From positions 1-19,211 of the forward strand of contig JANBQS010000386.1 of assembly GCA_027577415.1 (NCBI GenBank): a stretch of DNA of 19,211 nucleotides. Reading direction: 5' to 3'. Numbering within the stretch: position 1 is the stretch's first letter; every line of letters starts with the position of its first letter. This stretch comes from Coemansia sp. RSA 922 (taxonomy: Eukaryota > Kickxellomycota > Kickxellomycetes > Kickxellales > Kickxellaceae). The translations under genes were made by a program, and so were the position numbers. Below, in pieces: positions 1-8,904 of this stretch. Under the pieces are notes generated by a model that did no database searches, was not told the origin of the DNA, and saw nothing but the letters and a program-made list of their open reading frames with translations.

Positions 1-1760
1 AAGTCGCTCTTGGAGCAGATCGCCGATATTGCCGACCCGCGCCCTAAAGGTACGTACATATTTATCTGAGCACGGACTTACACGGTCCATTTTTGCGCAA
101 TGCTCAACTTGAAGCTTAATAAGGTCGATGTTGGTTTCCTCTTTGAGATGTAGATTTCGACATTGAAAATGCCGGCGTGGACGACAATGCCTTTGTGCGT
201 GCTGGATCAGAGTCGGAAGACGAAATATCCGACGATGAGGAACTGAAGCGTGACCATTACATTGACATGGGCAAGAGCACGCTACGCCGGAACCAGGGAA
301 TTGGGCAGATGGGTCCCAAGTATGTGGGATCGCGAGTAAGCCGCAAGGATCTGTACGACGGACTAGAGGACAGCGACGAGGACCTTGCTGAAGAGATGGC
401 ACCTGCCTCCAGCGACGACGACATGGAAAGTGATATCGGTAGTGACAGCGAAGAAGCCGAGAGCAATGATGACATCTCGGCACCAGTGCCTAAGCGCAAC
501 ACAGCTGTGGACATGGACGACTCTGACAGCGATTCAGACAGCGAGGGCTCAGAGTCCGAGGCTGAAGTGGAAGATGTGGCGGCTGGGTCCCGCGATCGCA
601 TTCGTGACGAGATCAGGCGCCTGGAAGAAGGTGAGAAGGCCCTGCTAAAGACTATTACGCAGACAGCTCGCAGCGACGTCGAAAAGGGACAGCACGCAGT
701 GAACCAAACGCGACTTTGGGAGGGAGCCCTAGATGCACGCATCCGCGTCCAGAAGTTGGTGACAGCAGCTAACGAGCTCCCGCAGTACGATCTATTCTCG
801 AAGCTGGTAGAAGAAAGCTGCCTTGGAGACACAAGCGCTGCTGAGGAGGACAATTGCCTTGAGAACGCCCGCCAGTCTGTACGACTTTTGCTTGGATCTT
901 TGGTTGACTTGCGCAGAGCTCTAGTGGCTCAAAGTCCTTCTGTCAAGCAGGCACAGCAAGAAGCGATCAGTGCTCAGGCTGGCAGCAAGCGCAATGCCAT
1001 GCAGGCCCTCGATGACGAGGATGAGTTGGCTGCGACCTGGGGCGAGCTCGAGGAGCTTCGTGGGGAACTGCAGCCATATCGCGACGAGTCACTTGAGAAG
1101 TGGAGCAACAAGGTCCAGATCTCGTCCAGCGTTACGGCGACGAAAAAGTTCAAGGCGGTCAATCAAGGCATCATGCACCAAATCGGCCAAGCACTGGCTG
1201 GTAAAGATCGGTTGATCGAGCGTACTCAGCTGAAGCGGGCCGAATACAAGATCATTGGCAAAGCCGATGAGAAAGAAGACAACGACGAGTCCAAGAATTT
1301 GTCTGCCGCTGTGGACGCTCATCTCAAGGATCGCGATGTGGAGATATTCGACGACACAGACTTTTACCAGCAACTGTTGCGCGAGCTAATCGAAAGCCGC
1401 ATGGTCGACTCTAACGACCCGACCTCGTCGCTTGGAGTTCGCTGGGCTGCTGTCAAGCAGCAATCGCGCGCCAAGAAGCGCACAATGGATAACAAGGCAT
1501 CAAAGGGACGCAAGATCCGCTACCATGTCATAGAAAAGCTTCAGAGCTTTATGCCGCCCATCCCAGCTGGCACTTGGCACGAGGACATGGTCAACGAGCT
1601 GTTTTCGTCTCTGCTCGGTCAGAAGGTTCCTCAGTCGATTTTGGACGATGAGCTGGACACGTTTAACAGTGACCCGTCCAAGAAATCGGCATCTGAAAAG
1701 GCCCTTGGGCAAACGGGAGGTGTCAGCGTTGGCAGCCAGGGACTCCGTCTGTTTGGGTAG
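1..1760 (+). CDS. BFR2: Bfr2/AATF (Che-1) ribosome-biogenesis protein, 5' partial, two exons
   Basis: Nucleolar protein of the small-subunit processome, needed for early cleavages of pre-rRNA and 40S assembly. Exon 1 is 1..49, the intron is 50..153 (GTACGT...TGTAG) and exon 2 is 154..1760; the joined frame reads PRPKDFDIENAG across the splice. The window gives 551 residues, close to the usual size of yeast Bfr2, so only a few N-terminal residues including the start are missing. Visible parts are a strongly acidic Ser/Asp/Glu region (about residues 30-160), a charged helical AATF-Che1 region in the middle, and a C-terminal TRAUB domain (about 465-520) with KGRKIRYHVIEKLQSFMPP followed by WHEDMVNELFSSLLGQK. 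The GTG at 177 is not a start, because the frame continues upstream into the splice. The next gene on the same strand starts 159 bp downstream. The family assignment rests on the TRAUB signature and is firm. Confidence 0.9.
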
Positions 1761-1919
1761 ATTTCTAGACACTATTAATACATGCGAATGACAATATGCT
1801 AATTAGCCTAGCGTTTACTCGCTAAGTTGAAAAATGCGATCATTGTGTATGCCTCCTGCCCTTGCCAAGTGTTCTTTTTCACTAACTCTGCCAACTTTGT
1901 TTAGTCGAAAATTTGTATT

Positions 1920-3877
1920 ATGCCAACCACAAATATCAAGGGTATCCAGGCACTGGCTGCCGACACAGCTCGGCACATTCAGTCGGCGTATGAAGCGCCG
2001 TCTATACTGCGGATTGTTCAAGCGCTTGTTAGGTATGATATGCACAATGTCAGCTAACACACACTTAGCCTAGTAACATCAATGTTACTCAGTGTAAGAT
2101 TACCATTATCTCTTCTTTGTAGAAATGCTGCCGAGGCAAGCTCAACCAAAGTATCCGTTTCCATGGCTGCTGGTGGCCTAGAAAGTATAAAGGCAAGTAT
2201 AGCATATGTATGTGACATGCCATGCGCAACCTTTTATCGCGCTTTCCTAAGCAACTAGTGGCCGAGTCGCTTGTAGGTGTCAGACAATGGATGTGGAATT
2301 GAGCAAAACAGTTTGAAGCTGCTAGCCCAGCATGGGTGCACGTCAAAGGCTACGTCAGTTGGTTGTGGAAATGCCCTGGCTGCAGTTCTGTCTGTTTCAG
2401 CTCAGCTAAAGATATGTACGCGTACCGTCAATGAAGATACAGCTACAATGCTAGTTCTGGATAGCAGCGGAAAAGTGGTAGACAGGACATTTATTGCTGG
2501 AAACCCGGGAACAACTGTCACCGTTTTGCAGCCGCTAAGCAAGCTACCTGTACGCTATGAGATTGCAAAGTCACAAAGTGCGCGGAATAAGAGAGATGTT
2601 CGCGACTGGCTGACCTCGTATTACTTGGCTAATTATTACATCGGCATAACATTGGCTTTTGTTGGTGCGAACCAGGGGCCACAGATCCGAAGCACTGGTT
2701 TGTCTCATTTAAGCTCTTTGTCGCTGAATGGTGCGGTGATGAGTATTTGCGGAGCTAGCTGCGCAGCTAGCATTGTCGAAGTAAAGTACCCGAACGCGCG
2801 TCAGCCCAGCAGCACGCCAAGGACAATTAAGCATGAGCAGTTGGATGGCGTATCGTTTGAAGGCATATTCTGTAAACCAGGAGCTGGTAAGTACAGAACA
2901 TGTAGAACATTGGCACTAAAACCGAACCAAAGGGAAAAATAAGCTAAATTGTTGTTATAGAGATCATCAACGAGTCAAGGCTTCCAAAATTTGGCATCTC
3001 CATCAATGGCGCTGTCTGCAAGACTGACGTACTCCCAGGCTTGCTGGAGCGACTGTTGGCCACGTATCCGACGACTTTAGGCGGAAAGGCTGATCAACAC
3101 TTTGTTGGTATCTTAAACGTAGTCGTCCCATTAACCAAACTGGACGTCAGCTTGAGGGAGACATTGATTCTGCGCCAATTTGAGGTTGAGTATATCGAGG
3201 CGGCAATAGTCGAGCAGGTTATTTCAGTTCTACAGCGGCATTCAAATCTAGCAGGGTTGAGCATTGTGCGCCCTCCCGTAGCTCACAAATCCAAGCCGCC
3301 AGCTCAGCCTATTCTGGGCTCGGCGCAATGGTCTGTAAACAGGCGCGATATTGTGCAACCCGATGGATCGACTCAGCCAAGTCGCAAGCGAAAGGGCAAG
3401 CAGCAACAAAATATAAACTACCAGTGTTCTGACCAGCGCCCAAAGATGCCACGGCCATGGCCACAGTCTCAGCTACAGCCACCACCCAACAGCATTGTGG
3501 CGCCCGAGAGAATAACCAAATCGATGCTCAGTCATACACCTTGCTTGGATACTACGGATATTCCAAGGGCTTCCTGGACATCTCACTCGCCTGACCTTGA
3601 CAGCATTTTGAGCAGCAGCCAAACTGGAAGGGTCCTGTGCATTTTGTTGAACAATGGCACAGTTTCCTCAGCAAGCACGTACAAGTCATTGCAAGCGGAC
3701 CATGCCAATAAAGCGTCTGTTTACTTGATTTGGATGAATGGCACCCTGCTAGCCTTGGACGCCCACTGCTTGCAGCCGTCTCCGGATCTTACTTACTCTG
3801 ACACAATCCAGATCCAGCCCGAGTTCAAGTCACGTGTATACATGGCCTTAATCCACCATCACCAAACGCTGATCTAG
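1920..3877 (+). CDS. MutL homologue, Mlh2/human PMS1 type, with degenerate ATPase motifs; four exons
   Basis: MutL-family protein of mismatch repair and meiotic recombination, which normally pairs with Mlh1. Proposed CDS is join(1920..2032,2123..2192,2277..2886,2961..3877), 569 aa; all phases close and each junction restores MutL-like sequence. Visible are motif II D64-NGCGI, a TSK stretch (83-85), GTTVTV (139-144) and LPVR (151-154), then a transducer-like domain ending near ESRLPKFGISING and LDVSL. The stretch TRTVNEDTATMLVLDSSGK most resembles human PMS1 (yeast Mlh2) among MutL paralogues. Oddities: the usual ENxxDA of motif I reads RNAAEA (Arg38 where the catalytic Glu is expected, Asn39 kept); the ATP-lid region is shortened and GFRGEAL appears as GCGNAL; the C-terminal domain stops soon after LDAH (530-533), a weak match to the DQHA region. 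No room remains for more exons before the next gene. MutL membership is secure; the paralogue is inferred. Confidence 0.85.
2193..2276 (+). other. GC-AG intron in the MutL homologue
   Basis: The donor is GCAAGT, the classic non-canonical GC donor, and the acceptor is TTGTAG. Removing these 84 bases joins ESIK to VSDNGCGI in phase 0, exactly at MutL motif II, with no other in-frame GT donor available nearby. The neighbouring introns (2033-2122 and 2887-2960) are ordinary GT-AG. Confidence 0.8.
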
Positions 3878-3997
3878 CGATCCAGCTCTCGCAGATAAAG
3901 CAGGCAAACTTGCTAAGCAATGTTGGCAGTCCAGGAAAAAAATTGCAATCGTCTCTCAGTTTGTCTTTTTCTCATTGCAATTTGTTTTTCCTCTCGT

Positions 3998-4004
3998 TAT
4001 AAAA
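3998..4004 (+). promoter_or_regulatory. Putative TATA box of the mL46 gene
   Basis: TATAAAA lies 35 bp upstream of the mL46 ATG, after a pyrimidine-rich stretch (3953-3994) in the 161-bp gap behind the MutL gene. Position and composition suit a core promoter with a short leader. No experimental support. Confidence 0.45.
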
Positions 4005-4038
4005 AAATCGGTTCAAACGGCAGGACGACGAGTTAGCA

Positions 4039-4827
4039 ATGTTTACACGGACCGCGGCATTAAGGAGAGCTCAGCGGGTGGCAGCCCGCGGATTCAACAC
4101 TAGCACCGTTGGTTACGAGAGCAGTGTTCGCGCAGGAGTTTTATTGCAGCGCGATCCGATTGTAACGCAGCCAGCTGGCAAGTTTGAGGAGGCAACAGAC
4201 CGGTACTTTGACTGGCTCCAGTTCACATCAGCGGATCGGTTTCCACGCGACTTCTTTTTCAAAAAGGGCAGCACGGCCGAGTCAAAGTGGATGGAGCAGG
4301 AAGATATCCGAGCCAGCGAGTGGTTTTTCGACGCTGCTAGCAAGCCCGTAGTAAAATCGGTCAAGCGAGTTATCCACGAGGACGATATGATTGAGAAGAG
4401 TGAGGCGTCAAAGCCAATTGTGATCCATTCGCGCGAGACCGAGGCAGACACAACTGGTAACGAGCAGTCACTGGAGCGCAAACTGGACCGTACGCTGTAC
4501 TTGGTGGTAAAGGACGCTCAGGGAGAGTGGATGTTGCCTCAGGGCAAAGTCAATGACGAGGAGCTGCTGCATGAGGCGGCCCGGCGCAACTTGAAGGAGA
4601 TGTGCGGCGGTAAGATGAGCGTATGGATGGTGGGGAATGGCCCAGTTGGACATTCGAAGAGCGGAGAAGCGAGCACGTTCTATATCAAGGGCCATATTCT
4701 TGCGGGCCAGGCTAAAGCTAATGAGGAGCTGGCGTCAGAGTTCAAGTGGATCACGCGAGAGGAAGTCGAGAAGACTGTCTCGGCGGAATACTGGTTGGCT
4801 GTGAAGGACATGCTATCAACTATCTGA
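4039..4827 (+). CDS. Mitochondrial large ribosomal subunit protein mL46 (Mrpl17), Nudix-like fold
   Basis: Structural protein of the mitochondrial 54S/39S subunit. Single exon, 262 aa. The N-terminus is a typical matrix-targeting presequence: Arg/Ala/Thr-rich, no acidic residues through about residue 25. The middle (about 45-110) holds the fungal mL46 region with RYFDWLQFTSADRFPRDFFF. The C-terminal half (about 148-255) is a Nudix fold: TLYLVVKDAQGEWMLPQGKV, then an eroded Nudix box in which REUxEExGU reads RNLKEMCGK, so metal-binding glutamates are lost. That fits a non-catalytic ribosomal member rather than a hydrolase. Length is typical of the family. The first ATG is used; a TATA-like box sits 35 bp upstream. 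It is the last conserved gene before the AT-rich island. Confidence 0.9.
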   Translation: MFTRTAALRRAQRVAARGFNTSTVGYESSVRAGVLLQRDPIVTQPAGKFEEATDRYFDWLQFTSADRFPRDFFFKKGSTAESKWMEQEDIRASEWFFDAASKPVVKSVKRVIHEDDMIEKSEASKPIVIHSRETEADTTGNEQSLERKLDRTLYLVVKDAQGEWMLPQGKVNDEELLHEAARRNLKEMCGGKMSVWMVGNGPVGHSKSGEASTFYIKGHILAGQAKANEELASEFKWITREEVEKTVSAEYWLAVKDMLSTI

Positions 4828-5550
4828 GAGATTGAAGGCAAAATACAGTTTATCTTCAATTGTTTTTCAAGAGTTTGAGGTATAAAATATACAACGCGAG
4901 GTTAAAATATAGGTTTTAAAGGCAACTGGCTTGCCTATCACTTCTAAGAGTTTATTACAGGGTGGAATATTACGAAAAAGTACACTTGTAGTATTTGGCT
5001 GTACACGTCTGCCAATGCTACCAATCGTGTGATAGGGGCCACGGTCTTGATATATATTTATTCAATACAACGAATGTTGAATACCAACTAACACATGTCT
5101 CCTATGAACTCAAATAATAGCATTAAAGCAGCCAAAGCGTTGATTTGCTTTGAAGAAAGAAAGCAACTGACTGGCCAACATGCATTTTATTGCACAATTT
5201 CCCACTCCAGCTGCAAATTGGGAGAAGTGCAAAAAAAAGCCAAGTCCCGGGATTCATTAGAGTAAAAGAAAGTGCAATAAAACATCCAGAGTGTTGACTT
5301 GCTTTGCAGACAGAAAACAGCTGAGCTTTGAACCTAAGGGCTGTTTTTTTCCTGCTTCATAGTGTTTCACAGCAGGAATAGTGAAGGAATTGCTTGCCTG
5401 GCTATCCTTGTACCAAAAGAAGACAGTGAGTGTTTTTCTTTTTCTACCTTAGTTTATCCATCCTTTACATTTTTATAACAGCCTCTACACATCACTTGTC
5501 CCTATTCACCTTTGTCTTCATCTAATTTCATCACAAATACCACATGCTAA
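4828..5550. other. AT-rich intergenic stretch, left edge of the repeat island
   Basis: No coding sequence is supportable here. Base composition shifts to AT-rich directly after mL46. It contains a degenerate direct repeat (listed separately) and a small inverted repeat, CCTGCT/AGCAGG, at 5351-5376. The 8-bp pair CCTATCAC (4934) and GTGATAGG (5029) is too short to call as element ends. Confidence 0.5.
5122..5329 (+). repeat. Degenerate direct repeat, two copies of about 53 bp
   Basis: The segments 5122-5174 and 5277-5329 align end to end by eye, sharing GTTGA(T/C)TTGCTTTG and flanking A/G-rich sequence at roughly 70 percent identity, with starts 155 bp apart. No element ends or coding content are visible. 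It may be remains of a tandem duplication or of an unidentified repeat family. Confidence 0.4.
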
Positions 5551-5871
5551 TGTGTAAACGTATATGTAGAATTAAGGAATGACTGCCTTGTTAAGACTAC
5601 TGGTGGTTCTATGTATTCTGATCAGATTATAAAGAAGGCTGATGAATATCTATTTAAAGAATGTGTAGCAGAAACAGGCTATGGCTATTTTGTTATTGGC
5701 ATTGAACTGGGTGAATTGACACACATTGGTAATGTTATAGGCCAAGTTAAAGATGCAGATGATAAAGGCAACATCTATATATTTAAAGGCTTCAAATATT
5801 ATATAGTTAAATACATGGAGCAGTTGGAGAATAGAGGAGAAACACTTTTCTATAATGTTGCGTATTGTTAG
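5551..5871 (+). CDS. Short ORF or gene remnant, weakly like the N-terminal domain of Rpb7/Rpc25-type polymerase subunits
   Basis: From the ATG at 5611 it encodes 86 aa; the frame is open back to 5551, and an AG acceptor (TATGTAG, ending 5569) could join an upstream exon I cannot identify. By eye, GYGYFVIGIELGELTHIG, then an acidic/Gly turn and FKYYIVKYMEQLENRGETLF, follow the order of the Rpb7 N-terminal domain (a GxxGYxxxV strand, I..G, then V.Y.a.v..PF.GE). That domain helps form the polymerase stalk. The OB-fold half of Rpb7 is absent, so if related it is a fragment or pseudogene. The likeness is weak and unverified; it could also be an unrelated chance or lineage-specific ORF. Codon use is AT-rich like the rest of the island and unlike the flanking genes. 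Confidence 0.3.
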   Translation, partial: CVNVYVELRNDCLVKTTGGSMYSDQIIKKADEYLFKECVAETGYGYFVIGIELGELTHIGNVIGQVKDADDKGNIYIFKGFKYYIVKYMEQLENRGETLFYNVAYC

Positions 5872-6386
5872 CAAAGAATCTGTGAATGGATGCCATTCAA
5901 ATGCAAATGTGCCAATTTGATAAAACTAAGGATAAGAGAGAGTCTTGTTTAGTAAACATAAATATACTTTTATTTTATATTGTTTATAATGCACCTTGAG
6001 CCACACTTTTTGTTCTGATTCATCAATTGGTTAATCTAATTGGACCTGCATGACATAGAGGCTATCTAGTTATTAGAAATTATCAGTTATTGTTTCTTAA
6101 TGCAGTAATTCACAATATAGGAGCACTTTTGTAAGCATTTTATTACATGTGAAATCAGGTTGACAGTTGTTACTGTTAGTAGTGTTCTGAGTGACTTGGT
6201 TGCTTGTAATATTTTGTATACTTGTTTGTTCTTGTGTTCTTGAGTTTTGTGCATTAATTGCACTTCTTGTTTGATTAGTCCTATTGTTGAGAGGTGGAAA
6301 ATAGTTATCTGTGTGGATGGGATTCCCAACCACTGTCTTGGCACCTTATAGAGAAATTAATCAAGTTTTTTTTAGTAATTTTCCTT
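5872..6386. other. AT-rich sequence without recognisable features
   Basis: Overlapping short minus-strand frames at 6087-6344 have no recognisable motif and look like chance open frames in low-complexity AT sequence. No RNA gene, repeat end or promoter could be supported. Confidence 0.5.
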
Positions 6387-6651
6387 GGGGGACATCTTGA
6401 TACCTGAAAATACCAATTTACTTTCTAAATGTTGTTGTGATTTTAGTAATTAGCAATACAGGTGATACTTTGAGCACTATTAAGCTAATAGTAGCATATA
6501 AATACTCCAGTGTCTGCAAAACTATAGTTATTTTTAAAAGGTCCCTTGTCACCCAAGATCCCCTTAAGTTCTGCCTTTTTTGTGTAATCCAATTTTGTTG
6601 TATTAAGACACAAATTCTCTACAGAAGTAGAGAATAAATACCTAAACACAG
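6387..6651 (-). mobile_element. Truncated copy of a palindromic (foldback/MITE-like) element
   Basis: Begins with the terminal motif GGGGGACATCTTGATACC. Positions 6387-6575 are identical, base for base, to the reverse complement of 9193-9381, the right arm of the complete copy. It continues through the central near-palindrome ATTCTCTACAGAAGTAGAGAAT (about 6613-6634) into a short piece of the opposite arm (to about 6651), after which the rest of that arm is missing. There is no coding capacity. Orientation is inverted relative to the complete copy at 8905-9381. Confidence 0.8.
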
Positions 6652-6698
6652 AAAACCATTCCACTCAAAAAATTCGGAACCCTACACTTTGCTCTCCA

Positions 6699-8050
6699 CT
6701 ATGAAATTTCTGGATACTCTTTAGTTATTACGACTTTTGCACAGATGTGCTTGACCCTCAAACCATTAGATGTGATGCTTACAATGCCTGATAATTCCAC
6801 TTCATTGCTCCCCAGCAGCAATAACATATCTTCCATGTCCAGCAGGTTTGCACTAACTGTGTTTACCATGCCAAAAGAGTGTAAGGGTGGGGTCACCAGA
6901 TCTAGTAAATGTCTCTCTCCATTCACCACCAGGGAGTATTTTCAGGTATCACCAAATGTTCTAATCCAGTCCAACCCCAGTATGAATGGGGCTGAGATAG
7001 GTGCAACTAAAAAGTTTACATCTATCCACACATGTGGCACCACCTCCCCATGAATGGACACTGACACTGAAGCTTAGCCTAACTCATGGCCCTTTGCATC
7101 CAGCAACATAATTGGTGCAGAGAGTGCACATTTGTCCAGATGGAGGCATTCTACTGTTGCAGGACTCACAAAATTTCTGTTGGCACCTGAATCAAGCATT
7201 GCCAACATTGTGGTCCCTGCTGCAATGAACTGCACACACATCTTTCTCTCAAGGCCAGAGGGAGTACCATTATGTATTGACAAAATCTTGAAGCAAATAG
7301 TACTCAACTGAGGGTGGCTTGGCCTGGTGGCCACCCTCACTGGGCTTTTCCCTTATCTGATGGACACACACTCATCTTGTATGCCTTGTCCCCACACAGC
7401 AAACAGATGCCACCATCAGCATGTTGGCATACTACTGCTTTGGATAGGCCTGATTTGGCCACTATGTGGCCAATCATGGCACCAAAGCCACTGCATGGGG
7501 ACCATTTAGGTGTGGTTGCTGCTGGCTGTTCTGCTGCCTTGCTCGCACCTGCAATGGTGATGCCCTTGTTGTAGGTTTGTTTATGGCTGTTAGTCATGAG
7601 AAACCTGCCAAACCCTATGACATCCACGTCCATCACTGAGGCCCTGCTGGATGAGAGGTGTGTGTGTACCTCATCCTCAATGACATGCATCATCTGCTTG
7701 AGCATTTTGTCCTTCTCTATCAGTCAGACAACTTTGTGGAGTGCTGGCAGCATCTTTGCATGGTAGAACCCCTTTGCAATAGTGCTGTTTTAGATTTACA
7801 GTATGCACACCTGTTGCATGAACTGATCATTGAATTCCTTCATGGGTCTGTCCAGCTTGAGGTTGTGCCAGTCATAGCTGATCCCAAACTGTGAGTTCCC
7901 ACCATGGCACTCCTTGATGATGTAGCATTGCAGCATATCCCATGAGGGGTCTAGTTGGAAACATTCATACCAATGCACATAGTCTGCATTGATGCCCTGT
8001 TCAAGTGTGCTCAATGCTGGCACCATCAAGGCTTGGTCCCCAGTTTGCAT
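6699..8050 (-). pseudogene. Decayed Ty3/gypsy retrotransposon fragment: gag and aspartic protease
   Basis: Reading leftwards from 8050, a gag-like segment (8050-7796) with a DRPMKEFNDQFMQQ stretch is followed in the same frame, after stops, by 7705-7337, ending in a zinc-knuckle-like CLLCGDKAYKMSVC; the usual CCHC histidine position is Tyr. A second frame (from 7340) holds a retropepsin: the catalytic DSGA (codons at 7185-7193) and, after an in-frame stop, the C-terminal protease motif FILGLDWI. Another stop follows, then an open tail ending at 6699. Reverse transcriptase, RNase H, integrase and LTRs are absent. Stops and the His-to-Tyr change show it is dead. Ty3/gypsy rather than copia is inferred from the gag-protease order and the ILGxDW motif. 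Confidence 0.75.
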
Positions 8051-8538
8051 GGTTTAGCTCACTACTGGTAACTTATTGTTCTGCCATGCTCTTAGAAGTT
8101 ACCATGTGTAATACTAAAAGATATAATTTGATAATCTAAAGAGAAGGTAAAGAGTTCTATTTTGCCAATAATAATAACTTCCTTTAATACTATACTATTT
8201 GCAGTCTAAGCCACATCCCTTGTCCCAAATCATTGATGAAAAGATCATGATTAGTTCTGTGTGACATTCCAGCTATGCTGCAGTATGCTGTACAGAGATG
8301 GAAATATATTTGCATTCATTGAAGTATGTCACCTATATAGTACTTGAAAATTAATAAATGAATAATATCAAACAACCTTACCTGGTGGGGACCTATTGTA
8401 AGACCTGTGAGCCTCAGTCACCCCCAGAATCCAGTTTACATGGGTTTATATTGGTGCTAATATTTTAAACTAGATGAAAGGTAATTTCATGGGCCACAGA
8501 ACAACAATGTTGTGTTATACTGATACTGCTTTAATTAT
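8051..8538. other. AT-rich sequence without supportable features
   Basis: Lies upstream of the gag remnant in its reading direction. I looked for an LTR, primer-binding site or further gag sequence and saw none. The stretch at 8380-8450 is less AT-rich than its surroundings but has no open frame or motif. Confidence 0.45.
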
Positions 8539-8690
8539 GAGGGCCATCTTGATATCTGACATTTAGAACATCCTTTTTGCAAAACAGTAATGGTTTCAGT
8601 AACTTGCCATTTAAAACCATTTGGGCTTTATTTATAATAGAAAAATGAGATACATGTGGCTAAAAAAAGTCTACAACTTTATAAGGCATT
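8539..8690 (+). mobile_element. Older degenerate arm of the same palindromic element family
   Basis: Starts with GAGGGCCATCTTGATATCTG, a mutated form of the terminal motif, then keeps scattered matches in order to the left arm of the complete copy: a TTTCAGTAA block, TTTAAAACCATT, ATGAGATACATGTGGCTA and AAAGTCTACAAC. It ends near 8690 without a recognisable second arm. Clearly more diverged than the other two copies, so an older insertion. Confidence 0.55.
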
Positions 8691-8779
8691 ATCAATCAGC
8701 CAAGCTCCCCCTCATGTTCCACCTTTTGGAAAAATAAGATGATACCTCTATGTCATGCTGTTAGCATGTGATACATGGA

Positions 8780-8904
8780 CCAATCATCAGGAGGGAATGC
8801 AGAACTTGGGCAGTTAAGGATCATCCTCCTGCAGTAGCATAGAGGGTCAAGCATATCTGTGCAAATGTCCAAATAACTAAAGAATATCCTGATACTTCTT
8901 CATA
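8780..8904 (+). pseudogene. Second gypsy protease-tail remnant, opposite orientation
   Basis: The block AGGGTCAAGCATATCTGTGC and the following bases to 8904 match, with substitutions, the tail of the protease remnant at 6699-6790 read on the other strand (encoding KHICA...ITKEYP). Matches further upstream (about 8790-8840) are weaker but in register. It runs directly into the palindromic element at 8905. Confidence 0.6.

Noticed and set aside
257..853. 198-codon minus-strand ORF
   Set aside because: Ser-rich antisense reading of the acidic Bfr2 region; a compositional artefact.
4934..5036. CCTATCAC/GTGATAGG as terminal inverted repeats of a small element
   Set aside because: Only eight bases, no target duplication, expected by chance in AT-rich sequence.
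6087..6344. Two overlapping minus-strand ORFs of about 80 codons
   Set aside because: Gln/Asn/Lys/Thr-rich translation of AT-rich DNA with no motif or promoter.
7314..7574. Plus-strand ORFs of 60-86 codons over the gag remnant
   Set aside because: Antisense shadows of the gag zinc-knuckle region.
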